Source: DATBJG01 sp963790545
GTDB lineage: Bacteria > Acidobacteriota > Vicinamibacteria > Vicinamibacterales > JAMQPK01
Length of the DNA: 64,000 bases
Reading direction: 5' to 3'
Assembly: GCA_963790545.1 (NCBI GenBank)
Contig: CAWBPA010000018.1
Span: 62,001 to 126,000, forward strand
Both the position numbers and the translations under genes were made by a program. Of the stretch, positions 17,809-25,354 are shown piece after piece (the first letter of the stretch is position 1; every line of letters starts with the position of its first letter). The notes beneath the pieces were generated by a model. That model worked only from the letters and a program-made list of their open reading frames with translations, did not search any database and was not told where the DNA came from.

Positions 17809-20508
17809 TCAGTCGGTACGCAGCGCCGCGAGCGGGTCCGCGCGACTGGCGCGCCGCGCGGGCAGATAGGCAGCCAGCCATGCCGCGAACCCGAGCAGGA
17901 GCGGCGCGCCGCTCAGGGTGACAGGATCAAAGGTCCCGACGCCGAAGAGCAGTGTCGCGAGAAAGCGTGCCGCGACAAGCGACGTGGCCAGACCGATCAC
18001 GCTGCCGACCAGCACCAGTCGCACGCCGTGCGTCGCGAGCAGCCACGCAACGCCGGCGGGGTCGGCCCCGAGCGCCATGCGGATCCCGACCTCGCGGGTG
18101 CGCATGGCCACGGTGTAGCGCACCATCCCATACACGCCGACGGCCGCCAGCGCCATGCCCATCGCCGCAAACGCCGAGAGCAGGACGGCGCCTATCTGCG
18201 ACGGCAGTCTCGACATCGCCAGATGCTGCGTCATCGTCGTCGCCTGTACGACCCGCAAGTCCGGATCGACCTGCTGGCCTGCGGCGACGAGCGCTAGTGA
18301 CATTCGCGCTGGATCCGTGGCCGTGCGGACGACGAAGTGGCCCGCCGGCAGGACCCTTTTTTGCGTATATGGCTCGTAGACAACGTCGCGGGGAGCTTCG
18401 CCGAGCGATCGCACGTTGGTGTCGCTCGCCACGCCGACGACCATCAGGTCAGGCTCGGCGGGATCAGGCCGTCGGAGGATCCGGCCCAGCGCGTTGCCGT
18501 CCGGCCAGTAGCGACGGGCCATCGCCTGGCTAATGATCGCCACCGGCTGACTGTCGCGCCGGTCGCCATCGTTGAAGGTCCGGCCATTCACGATCGCGAT
18601 GCCAGCCGTGTCGAAGAACCCGCCATCCACTGTCGCGTTTTCAGCGCGAAACGCTTCCCGGCCCGGGGGCGGAACGCGGCCGTCGATGGTGAAGTCAGTG
18701 TGGCTGGAGGAGAACTCGAGCGGCAGTGGCCAGACGAGGCCGACGGCCTCGACGCCCGGCAGCGTCCGAAAACGTTCGAGCAGGCGCTGCATGCGCTGCA
18801 CAGGATCCGTTGTTGATTGCGTGACCGGCATCATGACAGACAGTATCGATGTCGGAGCCCGGCCGAAGCCCGGATCCACGGCCAGCATCTGCTGCCAGCT
18901 CCTCAAAAACAGCCCCGCCCCCACGAGCAACACGAGCGACATGGCAATCTGGGCGATGACCAGCACGCTTCGCCATCTGACAGTCCCGGGCGCATCGCTT
19001 CCTCTGCTGCCTGTCTTAAGCGCCGAGCCGAGATCGGCGCGCGTTCCATGAATTGCCGGGACGAGTCCGAGAAGGCCCCCAGCCAACACGCCAGTGCCAG
19101 CCGTGAGCGCCACCACTCTCCAGTCGAACAAAGCTCTCCAGTCGAGGCCGAGGTGAAGGTCGAGCCTCATGCCATAGGGCAATGGCAAGTCGACCGAGAG
19201 CAGGACGTCGAGGAGCACGACCGCCAGGACGAGGCCGACAACCGCGCCGCCAATCCCCAATAGCGCGCTCTCGACGAGCAGCTGGCGCGCGAGCGCGCCT
19301 CGCGTCGCGCCGAGTGCGCGCCGTACGGCGACCTCGTGCGCCCGATCGAGCGCACGTGCGAGCAGAAAGCTCGCGAGATTCGTGCACGCGAGCAGCAGCA
19401 CCAATGCCACGACGGCCAGCAGCAGCCAGGTTGCCGCGCGCAGAAGCGGATCCACTCCGGGGACGATCTGCACGTCGGAGGTCGGCACGAGCACAAACTG
19501 TTCTCCGGGAACCCACCCCTCTGGCCGCGCGACAGTGAGAGACGCCGCCACGACGGACGCTGCGTGCTCGGCCTGAGCTTGGGTCACGCCGGGTGCGAGC
19601 CGCGCCTTGACGGAGAAGTTGTGGAAGTCCCGCTGGTCGAGCACCTCGATGCCCATCAGTTCGTTCTGCATCGCCATCGGGACGTAGAAGGCGGGCGTGA
19701 GGGCCGGAAGACCACCGCGATAGTCGGCCGGGGCGACACCGATGATCGTGTAGCTGCGCCCTCCCATCTTTAGCGTACGACCAACCACCTGCGGGTCGCC
19801 GCCGAAGGCACGCTGCCAGTAGCCGTGGCTGAGCATCACCACAGGATGGCCACCCCGCGCGACATCGTCGTCAGCCTGAATCGCTCTGCCAAGGTGCGGC
19901 TCGATGCCGAGCAACGCAAACGCGCCTCCCGTCACGGCCTCGCCCATGAGGGTGCCCACCGTGCCATCGCGATCGATTTGCGCGAAGGCGAACGTCGAGG
20001 CCGCGATCCCGCGAAAGACGTGGGTCGTGCCCTTGCGCAGGTCCTCGATATTCGGGTAGGACATCGGATTGAACCCGCGCCCGACTTCGGATTCGTAGAT
20101 GTTGACGAGGGTCTCGGGGTAGTCGAGCGGGGACTCGCGGAAGAGCACGGCGTGAGCCACGCCGAAGATCGTCGCACTTGCGCCGATGCCGATGGCCAGT
20201 GATAGCACGGCCATCGCAGAGAAGCCCGGATGGCGGCGCAGCGAGCGCAGGCCGTAGCGGACGTCGCGCACGAGATTCTCGATGGTGGCGGCACGGAACT
20301 CGTCCCGCGTCCGCTCTCGCACCTGTTCCACGCCGCCGAATCGGATCAACGCCTGCCGCCGCGCTTCATCCGGCGCCATGCCGGCGCGCCGGTTCTTCTC
20401 GGTCTGCTGCTCGACATGGAATCGGATCTCGTCAGCGAGCCCGTCCTCGAGCTCCGTCCGGCGGCCGAGGGAGCGGAACCGCCGCCACACTTCAGCGAGC
20501 GCACGCAT
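17809..20508 (-). CDS. ADOP-type MacB/FtsX permease
   Basis: An 899-residue inner-membrane protein of the acidobacterial duplicated orphan permease family. It has an N-terminal prefix (LEDGLADEIRFHVEQQTEKN and ARRQALIRFGGVEQVRERTRDE), a first helix (GFSAMAVLSLAIGIGASATIF), a MacB-type periplasmic core, a first FtsX block with LASFLLARALDRAHEVAVRRALGATRG, a second core and a final FtsX block with MRTREVGIRMALGADPAG. No ABC ATPase is nearby, as is usual for this group. ATG 20508 follows GAGGTG and lies 9 bases after the PadR gene. The transported or sensed substrate is unknown. Confidence 0.88.
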   Translation of the reverse strand: MRALAEVWRRFRSLGRRTELEDGLADEIRFHVEQQTEKNRRAGMAPDEARRQALIRFGGVEQVRERTRDEFRAATIENLVRDVRYGLRSLRRHPGFSAMAVLSLAIGIGASATIFGVAHAVLFRESPLDYPETLVNIYESEVGRGFNPMSYPNIEDLRKGTTHVFRGIAASTFAFAQIDRDGTVGTLMGEAVTGGAFALLGIEPHLGRAIQADDDVARGGHPVVMLSHGYWQRAFGGDPQVVGRTLKMGGRSYTIIGVAPADYRGGLPALTPAFYVPMAMQNELMGIEVLDQRDFHNFSVKARLAPGVTQAQAEHAASVVAASLTVARPEGWVPGEQFVLVPTSDVQIVPGVDPLLRAATWLLLAVVALVLLLACTNLASFLLARALDRAHEVAVRRALGATRGALARQLLVESALLGIGGAVVGLVLAVVLLDVLLSVDLPLPYGMRLDLHLGLDWRALFDWRVVALTAGTGVLAGGLLGLVPAIHGTRADLGSALKTGSRGSDAPGTVRWRSVLVIAQIAMSLVLLVGAGLFLRSWQQMLAVDPGFGRAPTSILSVMMPVTQSTTDPVQRMQRLLERFRTLPGVEAVGLVWPLPLEFSSSHTDFTIDGRVPPPGREAFRAENATVDGGFFDTAGIAIVNGRTFNDGDRRDSQPVAIISQAMARRYWPDGNALGRILRRPDPAEPDLMVVGVASDTNVRSLGEAPRDVVYEPYTQKRVLPAGHFVVRTATDPARMSLALVAAGQQVDPDLRVVQATTMTQHLAMSRLPSQIGAVLLSAFAAMGMALAAVGVYGMVRYTVAMRTREVGIRMALGADPAGVAWLLATHGVRLVLVGSVIGLATSLVAARFLATLLFGVGTFDPVTLSGAPLLLGFAAWLAAYLPARRASRADPLAALRTD

Positions 20509-20516
20509 CAGGCACC

Positions 20517-20858
20517 TCAGTTCGCGGTCGTCACGTCCAGAACGAGGTTGATCGCGCGCGACATGCGTCGCCACTGCGTCAGCGACTCGTTCAGGTGCCG
20601 TCGGCCGCGTGCGGTCAACGAGTAGTAGCGCGCGCGCCGGTTGTTGTCGGTAACCCGCCACTCGGATCGGATGAAGTCCTGCCGCTCCAGGCGGTAGAGC
20701 GCCGGGTAGAGCGTCCCCTGCCCGAGCTGCAGCACGTGCTCCGACCAATGCTCGATGCGTTCGGTGATACCCCAGCCGTGCATGGGTTCCAGCTGCAAGG
20801 CTCTGAGAACCAACATGTCGAGCGTTCCCTGCAGCACGTCGCTCTTGTCTTTGGTCAA
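20517..20858 (-). CDS. PadR-family transcriptional regulator
   Basis: A 113-residue PadR winged-helix repressor: LQGTLDMLVLRALQLEPMHGWGI, then the recognition region QLGQGTLYPALYRLERQDFI and the wing NNRRARYYSLTARGRRHL. It starts with TTG at 20858, supported by an AAAGGAG site. The ADOP permease gene follows 9 bases later, the standard PadR-ADOP pair. It probably represses the pair through the dyad at 20881-20907. Confidence 0.88.
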   Translation of the reverse strand: MTKDKSDVLQGTLDMLVLRALQLEPMHGWGITERIEHWSEHVLQLGQGTLYPALYRLERQDFIRSEWRVTDNNRRARYYSLTARGRRHLNESLTQWRRMSRAINLVLDVTTAN

Positions 20859-20880
20859 CGCGGCGCTCCTTTCGACCGAC

Positions 20881-20916
20881 GAAAGGACTCTATCAGGAAC
20901 TCCTTTCGAACGTCAA
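20881..20916 (-). promoter_or_regulatory. Promoter and operator of padR-ADOP operon
   Basis: On the minus strand a TTGACG box (20911-20916) and a TAGAGT box (20887-20892) are 18 bases apart. An inverted repeat GAAAGGA (20881-20887) / TCCTTTC (20901-20907) overlaps the promoter, where PadR binding would block it. Confidence 0.4.
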
Positions 20917-21054
20917 GGGGAGCCGAGGACCAGCACGAAGTGGCAGGTTTATTCCCGAGTGTCCGCGACCACCAGACTTCGTTGCAGGCCGCAGCCCGGC
21001 TGCACCAATTCTGGAGCCATGCTAACGTGCCCACGAACCGCAGGGGGTAGGCGC

Positions 21055-21708
21055 ATGGATCTGCAAAGCGTGATGAAACAGCTCAAGGCGTGGGAGCATC
21101 CGAAGATGCACGCCGTGAACGCGAAGCATGGCGCGGGCGAAAACCAGTTCGGCGTGAATCTCGGCAAGCTTCGCGGCCTTGCCGGACAAATCAAACGCGA
21201 CCACAAACTGGCGCTGGAGCTTTGGAAATCCGGAAACATCGACGCGATGAATCTGGCAACGCTGATCATGGATCCGAAGCAGCTTACGCAGCCGGAAGTC
21301 GAGAAGCTGGCGAAGGACCTGAGCTACTACACAACGACCGACTGGTTCGTGAAGAACGTGGTCAAGGCGCTGCCATTCAAGGGCGAGCTTTGCAGGAAGT
21401 GGGCAGCCTCGAAGGATGAGTACGTAGGCAGGGCCGGTTGGACGCTGATGGCCGGGCAGCTTGAGGAAAACGACCCGGAAGAGTTGCTCGATACAATCGA
21501 GAAGAGGATGAAGGCCGCACCGTTCCGAACGCAGGAACCGATGAACTATTGCATGGTCAAGATCGGTGTCGATTACCCAAAATTGCGCAAGCGCGCGATT
21601 GCAATCGGCGACAAGCTGGAAGTTCTTAAGGACTACCCCGTGCCGAAGGGGTGCACGTCACCCTTCGCGCCGATCTGGATTGCTTACATCCTGGAGCATC
21701 GGAAGTAA
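21055..21708 (+). CDS. DNA alkylation repair (AlkD-like) protein
   Basis: A 217-residue all-helical protein of the AlkD/HEAT-repeat family that excises alkylated bases. Characteristic segments are NQFGVNLGKLRGLAGQIKRDHKLALELWKSGNIDAMNLATLIMDP, a region with TTDWFVKNVVKALPF, and KWAASKDEYVGRAGWTLMAG. The end, LEVLKDYPVPKGCTSPFAPIWI, is typical of the shorter subgroup common in soil bacteria. ATG 21055 follows AGGGGG at the proper distance. It is monocistronic. Confidence 0.82.
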   Translation: MDLQSVMKQLKAWEHPKMHAVNAKHGAGENQFGVNLGKLRGLAGQIKRDHKLALELWKSGNIDAMNLATLIMDPKQLTQPEVEKLAKDLSYYTTTDWFVKNVVKALPFKGELCRKWAASKDEYVGRAGWTLMAGQLEENDPEELLDTIEKRMKAAPFRTQEPMNYCMVKIGVDYPKLRKRAIAIGDKLEVLKDYPVPKGCTSPFAPIWIAYILEHRK

Positions 21709-21856
21709 CGCGGCCTACTCCTTCTCATGCAGCTTCTCGACCTTGTACTCATGTGTCCGCTTGTTGAGCACGCGCCTTGACGACCTTGCCGCGATCGCGA
21801 CGCGCATCTGGCTGTAAGGAAGCGCCCTGAACTAGCGTCGAGTCTGGACCAGGGCG

Positions 21857-22228
21857 TCAGCCTCGGTCGCCACACAGACGCTTGATGGTCAGCAGCAGCT
21901 CGACCGGCGCGACCTTCGATACGAAGGCAGATGCTCCGGCTTCGAGGAACGCTTGGCCGACGTTCGAATTCTCCATAGCCGTGAACATGATTACTTTCAT
22001 CTCGGGGTTCACGCGCGTAATCTCTCGACACGCCTCCAGCGAGTGGACGTTCGGGAGGTTCACATCGAGCACAATTACGTCAGGCGCGAGTCGTTGCGCG
22101 GCCTCCAGCAGTCCGCTACCGTCTGCAATGCTTCCCACGATCTCGCAGTCCAGTGCCAGCAACCGGCTGACGGCTTTCACCATGTCAGGGTAGTCGTCCG
22201 CAAGCAGCACGCGGGGTCGCGTGGACAA
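21857..22228 (-). CDS. Stand-alone receiver-domain response regulator
   Basis: A 123-residue CheY-like receiver with all key residues: acidic pair Asp11/Asp12 (LLADDYP), phosphoacceptor Asp55 (VIVLDVNLPN), Thr83 (MFTAME) and Lys105 (FVSKVAP). There is no output domain, although the sequence resembles the receiver of NarL/FixJ-type regulators. It lies downstream of a degenerate receiver and of a histidine-kinase fragment on the same strand, the remains of a two-component operon. Confidence 0.85.
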   Translation of the reverse strand: MSTRPRVLLADDYPDMVKAVSRLLALDCEIVGSIADGSGLLEAAQRLAPDVIVLDVNLPNVHSLEACREITRVNPEMKVIMFTAMENSNVGQAFLEAGASAFVSKVAPVELLLTIKRLCGDRG

Positions 22229-22246
22229 CAGTGACCTCCGCAGGGA

Positions 22247-22528
22247 CTAATGATTCGCAAGCGACGCGATGGTGGCATCAAGCACGTTGCCGTCGATGGC
22301 CTTCCAGAAGAACGCGGCGCACCCGTTCTGTTGCGCGCGCTCCCGGATCACGTCTTCGCGCTTAGAGGTCGTCACGATAATCGATGGCGCCGGGTCGATG
22401 TAGGCTTCCGCCGACTCGAAGAGGGCCGGCTCGAATCCCGCGGCTCGGAGCAGACGGCCCAGCGCTGTGCGCGACGGCGGATCATCCTCGACGACGGCGA
22501 CGACCAGGGGCGGCTTCGATGCACCCAT
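22247..22528 (-). CDS. Degenerate receiver protein lacking its phosphoacceptor
   Basis: A 93-residue relic of a FixJ-type receiver. The start, LVVAVVEDDPPSRTALGRLLRAAGFEPALFESAEAYI, is normal, but it jumps directly to PSIIVTTSKREDVIRERAQQNGCAAFFWKAIDGN. The roughly 25-30 residues carrying the phosphoacceptor Asp are absent, and the deletion is in frame. ATG 22528 has an AGGAGAG site, so it may still be translated. It overlaps the 3' end of the kinase fragment. It could be a phosphorylation-independent protein or just decay. Confidence 0.6.
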   Translation of the reverse strand: MGASKPPLVVAVVEDDPPSRTALGRLLRAAGFEPALFESAEAYIDPAPSIIVTTSKREDVIRERAQQNGCAAFFWKAIDGNVLDATIASLANH

Positions 22529-22535
22529 TACTCTC

Positions 22536-22706
22536 CTAGTGTAACGCGTCTGCAACGGACGTCGATGCGCTGCGGCGCAGCGTCACAGTAAATGTCGCGC
22601 CGCCTTCGGGATGGTTGCGAGCGACGATGGTGCCGCCGTGTGCGTCGACGATCGTCTGCACGATTGTCAGGCCGATCCCGAGTCCGTGCGCCTTCGTCGT
22701 GACAGA
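22536..22706 (-). pseudogene. Histidine kinase remnant (C-terminal ATPase end)
   Basis: The frame reads SVTTKAHGLGIGLTIVQTIVDAHGG, continues IVARNHPEGGATFTVTLRR, and stops at 22536. This is the G2 box and last strands of a HATPase_c domain of a hybrid or NtrB-like kinase. Homology stops at about 22706, where a TonB-receptor fragment of opposite orientation begins, so the kinase has lost its dimerisation and upstream regions. Confidence 0.7.
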
Positions 22707-22849
22707 GTCGCTGGGCCATTGCCGCGTATGCCCGGAACCTCACCAATACGGACTACGTGACGGCGACCTTCGGGACGTCGCCGGTGGCGTTTGGCGGACG
22801 TCCTGGACCTCAACATCAGTTCGCGATCAATCTCACCGTCCGACGATAA
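22704..22849 (+). pseudogene. TonB-dependent receptor remnant (C-terminal end)
   Basis: A forward frame reads RWAIAAYARNLTNTDYV and ends GRPGPQHQFAINLTVRR before a TAA at 22847-22849. This is the last strands of an outer-membrane TonB-dependent receptor of the type abundant in Acidobacteriota (YARNLTNTDY is the usual penultimate motif). Everything upstream is missing: the fragment abuts the histidine-kinase remnant at about 22704. Confidence 0.65.
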
Positions 22850-23198
22850 GACCGGCACGCGCGATGGACAACTTGGCGTGGACGCCGAAGTTGAGTGCCC
22901 GGTGATTAGGGAAGCTGCGCGTCGGAACGCGGTCGTGTAGTCGATGATGATGGGACCCTGGTGGGATTCTGAACCGCCAAGCGGCCGTAAGCCACTGTGA
23001 CGAGGCGTACCGGGGTTCGCCTGGCAGAATGGGCGTCCGCCTACGCCGCTTCGCGGCTTCCGCCTGCGCCAAGGCTTCGGCGTGATACGAGTCGGCGAGC
23101 CAGCCTTCGTCTGCTGGCACAGTAGCTCGCGAAACGCTGGCAGCCGACACGAGCCTGCCAGCCGTAGCTCGCTCTCGTGCCTGGTGAGCGAAGGCTGG
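22850..23198. repeat. Gene-free stretch with inverted repeats next to tRNA-Gln
   Basis: No credible gene lies here. Bases 23085-23198 hold several inverted segments (GCCAGCCTTCG, GTAGCTCGC, CCAGCCGTAGCTCGCTC, GAGCGAAGGCTGG). The last pair, about 23157-23198, forms a hairpin directly after the 3' end of tRNA-Gln and may end its transcript. A close relative follows tRNA-Ser at about 52530-52572. Confidence 0.5.
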
Positions 23199-23269
23199 CT
23201 GGGAGGCAGGGATTCGAACCCCGATACCGTGGTCCAGAGCCACGTGTCCTACCGTTGGACGACCTCCCA
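23199..23269 (-). tRNA. tRNA-Gln (CTG)
   Basis: The minus strand begins TGGGAGGTCGTCC and ends CCTCCCA plus discriminator G, giving a 7-bp acceptor stem. The T arm contains GGTTCGAATCC. The anticodon stem CGTGG/CCACG encloses loop CTCTGGA, anticodon CTG. Discriminator G fits glutamine. CCA is not encoded. Confidence 0.9.
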
Positions 23270-23355
23270 GTGCGGAATCACTGAGACAGGATGAACTACC
23301 GATTATATTCGCGCGACATGAAAGGGGGCAAGACGGCAGCTGAAGCTGCTCACCA

Positions 23356-23478
23356 TTAGAAGTTCACAATGAAGGGATTGCCGGCCGGGTGGGCATTGTT
23401 GCGGCCGACCTCAATCATCTTGGAGACAGGTTGGCCGTTGCGGAGCGTGAATGCGTGAGAATCCATCGATTCCGCCAT
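23356..23478 (-). CDS. Possible 40-residue small protein
   Basis: Just after the cytochrome gene, in the same frame, an ATG at 23478 preceded by GAGGG opens 40 codons (MAESMDSHAFTLRNGQ ... HPAGNPFIVNF). It could be a real small protein, or a former C-terminal extension of the cytochrome cut off by the TAA at 23488-23490. No family is recognised. Confidence 0.3.
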   Translation of the reverse strand: MAESMDSHAFTLRNGQPVSKMIEVGRNNAHPAGNPFIVNF

Positions 23479-23487
23479 CGCCCTCGA

Positions 23488-24231
23488 TTACTTCTGCAAC
23501 GATGCGAGCTGCGACGATAAACGCCCCGGGTTGTGGCAAGCCTTGCACGTGACCCTGGTCGTCCCCGCACTCGCCGGATTCGACTTCCACTGCTGTGCCG
23601 TCGCTTCGTACGGCGTGCCTTGGAGCAGCGTGAGCATACGATCGAGATGCTGGGCCATCTCCTCGGTCCGGCCGGTTCGCTGAGCCGACTGGACGAGTCC
23701 GCCAAGCACCTCGCCGCGATGATGGACGGGAAGTTTGTCGATGGCCGATCCCTGCTGCATCCACAATAGCGAGTAGTTCGAGTACGCGTCCGCCCATGCG
23801 GTTGCGCGGTGGGGTTCCGGCAAACGATCGGCGAACACCGCGTAGGTGCCGCCCGTGATAGCGGCCACACCCTCGTTGCCCGAAGTCTGCTTCGCCGCTT
23901 CGGCAAACGCCGCGCGCGAGGCCTGGAGGTGGGTGAGGAACTCGCCGTTGTTGCCGGCGTCATAGGCGAGCAAGGCTCGGTGCATCGCGGCTAAGCCCTT
24001 CCAGGCCAGCAGGTTGCCACGCTGGTCGGGACGATCCTTGAGCAGCTGCTCGACGTTCTTCTCGCCGCGCGTAAAGCGAACCATATCGTTGGCCATAAAC
24101 CCGGCAAACAGGTCCTCGCGCACCAGCGTGTGCACGGTGAGTCGCGTGTCCGAGAGCGGGGGCTCCGGAGACTGCGCCATCGCGCCGCCGATCGCGATCA
24201 ACAGCAGGACGAGACTCGACATGACGCGCAT
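23488..24231 (-). CDS. Secreted protein with C-terminal monoheme c-type motif
   Basis: A 247-residue exported protein. It has a signal peptide (VMSSLVLLLIAIGGAMAQ), a long helical middle resembling TPR-type packing (LAWKGLAAMHRALLAYDAGN, HLQASRAAFAEAAKQT), and near the end VTCKACHNPG, a CxxCH heme-attachment site at residues 229-233. Position and form suggest a periplasmic protein with one covalently bound heme, perhaps an electron-transfer tail. Not assigned to a named family. It may have continued 40 residues further (see the small reading frame just after its stop). Confidence 0.7.
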   Translation of the reverse strand: MRVMSSLVLLLIAIGGAMAQSPEPPLSDTRLTVHTLVREDLFAGFMANDMVRFTRGEKNVEQLLKDRPDQRGNLLAWKGLAAMHRALLAYDAGNNGEFLTHLQASRAAFAEAAKQTSGNEGVAAITGGTYAVFADRLPEPHRATAWADAYSNYSLLWMQQGSAIDKLPVHHRGEVLGGLVQSAQRTGRTEEMAQHLDRMLTLLQGTPYEATAQQWKSNPASAGTTRVTCKACHNPGRLSSQLASLQK

Positions 24232-24341
24232 GGGTCCTCCAAGAGTGTCGAAGCTTCATACGGACGTCCGGGCGCCAGGGTTCCGCCGGGGTGGCGGGAC
24301 CCTGCGCTATCATACGGGCCGGGAAACTCAGGAGTCTAGCG

Positions 24342-25323
24342 ATGCCGACTTCGTCAACCGTTGTGTCTATCGCCGCTTTCGGCTTGGTACTGTCAACCGC
24401 GGACGCAGCAGGCGGATCCTCGGCAGGTCAGGGCGACGTCTTCGACCGCGTGACGCACGGCACGGCGGTGTCGGAGGGCGGCGTGAAGATTCACTACGCG
24501 TCGCTCGGCAAGGGACCGCTCGTTGTCATGATCCACGGCTTTCCGGACTTCTGGTACTCGTGGCGGCATCAGATGGACGCGCTCGCACAGACCTTCCAGG
24601 TCGTGGCGATCGATCAACGCGGCTATAACCAGAGCGACAAGCCGAAGGGCGTCGAGAGCTACGACATGCGTCTGCTTGTCGGCGATGTCGCCGCGGTGAT
24701 CCGTCACCTTGGCCGCGATCGCGCCACGATCGTCGGTCACGACTGGGGTGGCGTCGTGGCCTGGCAGTTCGCCATGAACCTGCCGCAGATGACCGAGAAC
24801 CTGGTGATTCTCAACCTTCCGCATCCGCAAGGCCTATTGCGCGAACTGCGAATCAACGCCGAACAGATCAAAAACAGCGAGTATGCCCGCAACTTTCAGC
24901 AAAAGACGCCCAGTGACCCGACAGTGTTTTTCGGTCGGCCGATGACGGCGGAAACCCTCGCCGGCTGGGTGCGCGATCCGGCCGCGCGCAGAGTACTACG
25001 TCGAAGCCTTCAAGCGCTCGGACTTCGAAGCGATGCTGAACTATTACAAGCGCAACTATCCGCGTCAGTCGGGCGCCGATGCGCCGTCAGCCCCCGAGAT
25101 GCCAAAGGTCGAAGCGCCGGTGTTGATGTTTCACGGCCTGCGCGACACCGCGCTGCACTCAGACGGACTCTCCGGCACATGGAACTGGGTGGCGAAAGAC
25201 CTGACGCTCGTAACCGCCCCCGAAGCGGGCCACTTCGTCCAGCAGGACGCAGCGGATCTCGTCACGACGACGATGAAGTGGTGGCTTTCGAGTCGCGTGG
25301 GACCGCGATCGACCGTACGATGA
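24342..25323 (+). pseudogene. Epoxide hydrolase-like alpha/beta hydrolase, frameshifted
   Basis: An exported alpha/beta hydrolase of about 326 residues if repaired. After a signal peptide (VVSIAAFGLVLSTADA) come VMIHGFPDFWYSWRHQ (oxyanion HGFP), VVAIDQRGYNQSDKP and the nucleophile motif VGHDWGG (Asp134), as in epoxide hydrolases and haloalkane dehalogenases. At about 24990 an extra A (CGCAGAG) shifts the frame. The C-terminal part continues in another frame as EYYVEAFKRSDFEAMLNYYK, then VEAPVLMFHGLRDTAL and EAGHFVQQDA (acid and His), stopping at 25323. ATG 24342 follows CAGGAG. Either a recent pseudogene or a sequencing error. Confidence 0.8.
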
Positions 25324-25354
25324 CGGCTTTCGTCTGCCGTCTGCTGTTTGCCTT

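Noticed and set aside
21716..21808. 30-codon reverse frame ending in a Lys/Glu-rich peptide
   Set aside because: No ribosome site and no conserved feature; too short to support.
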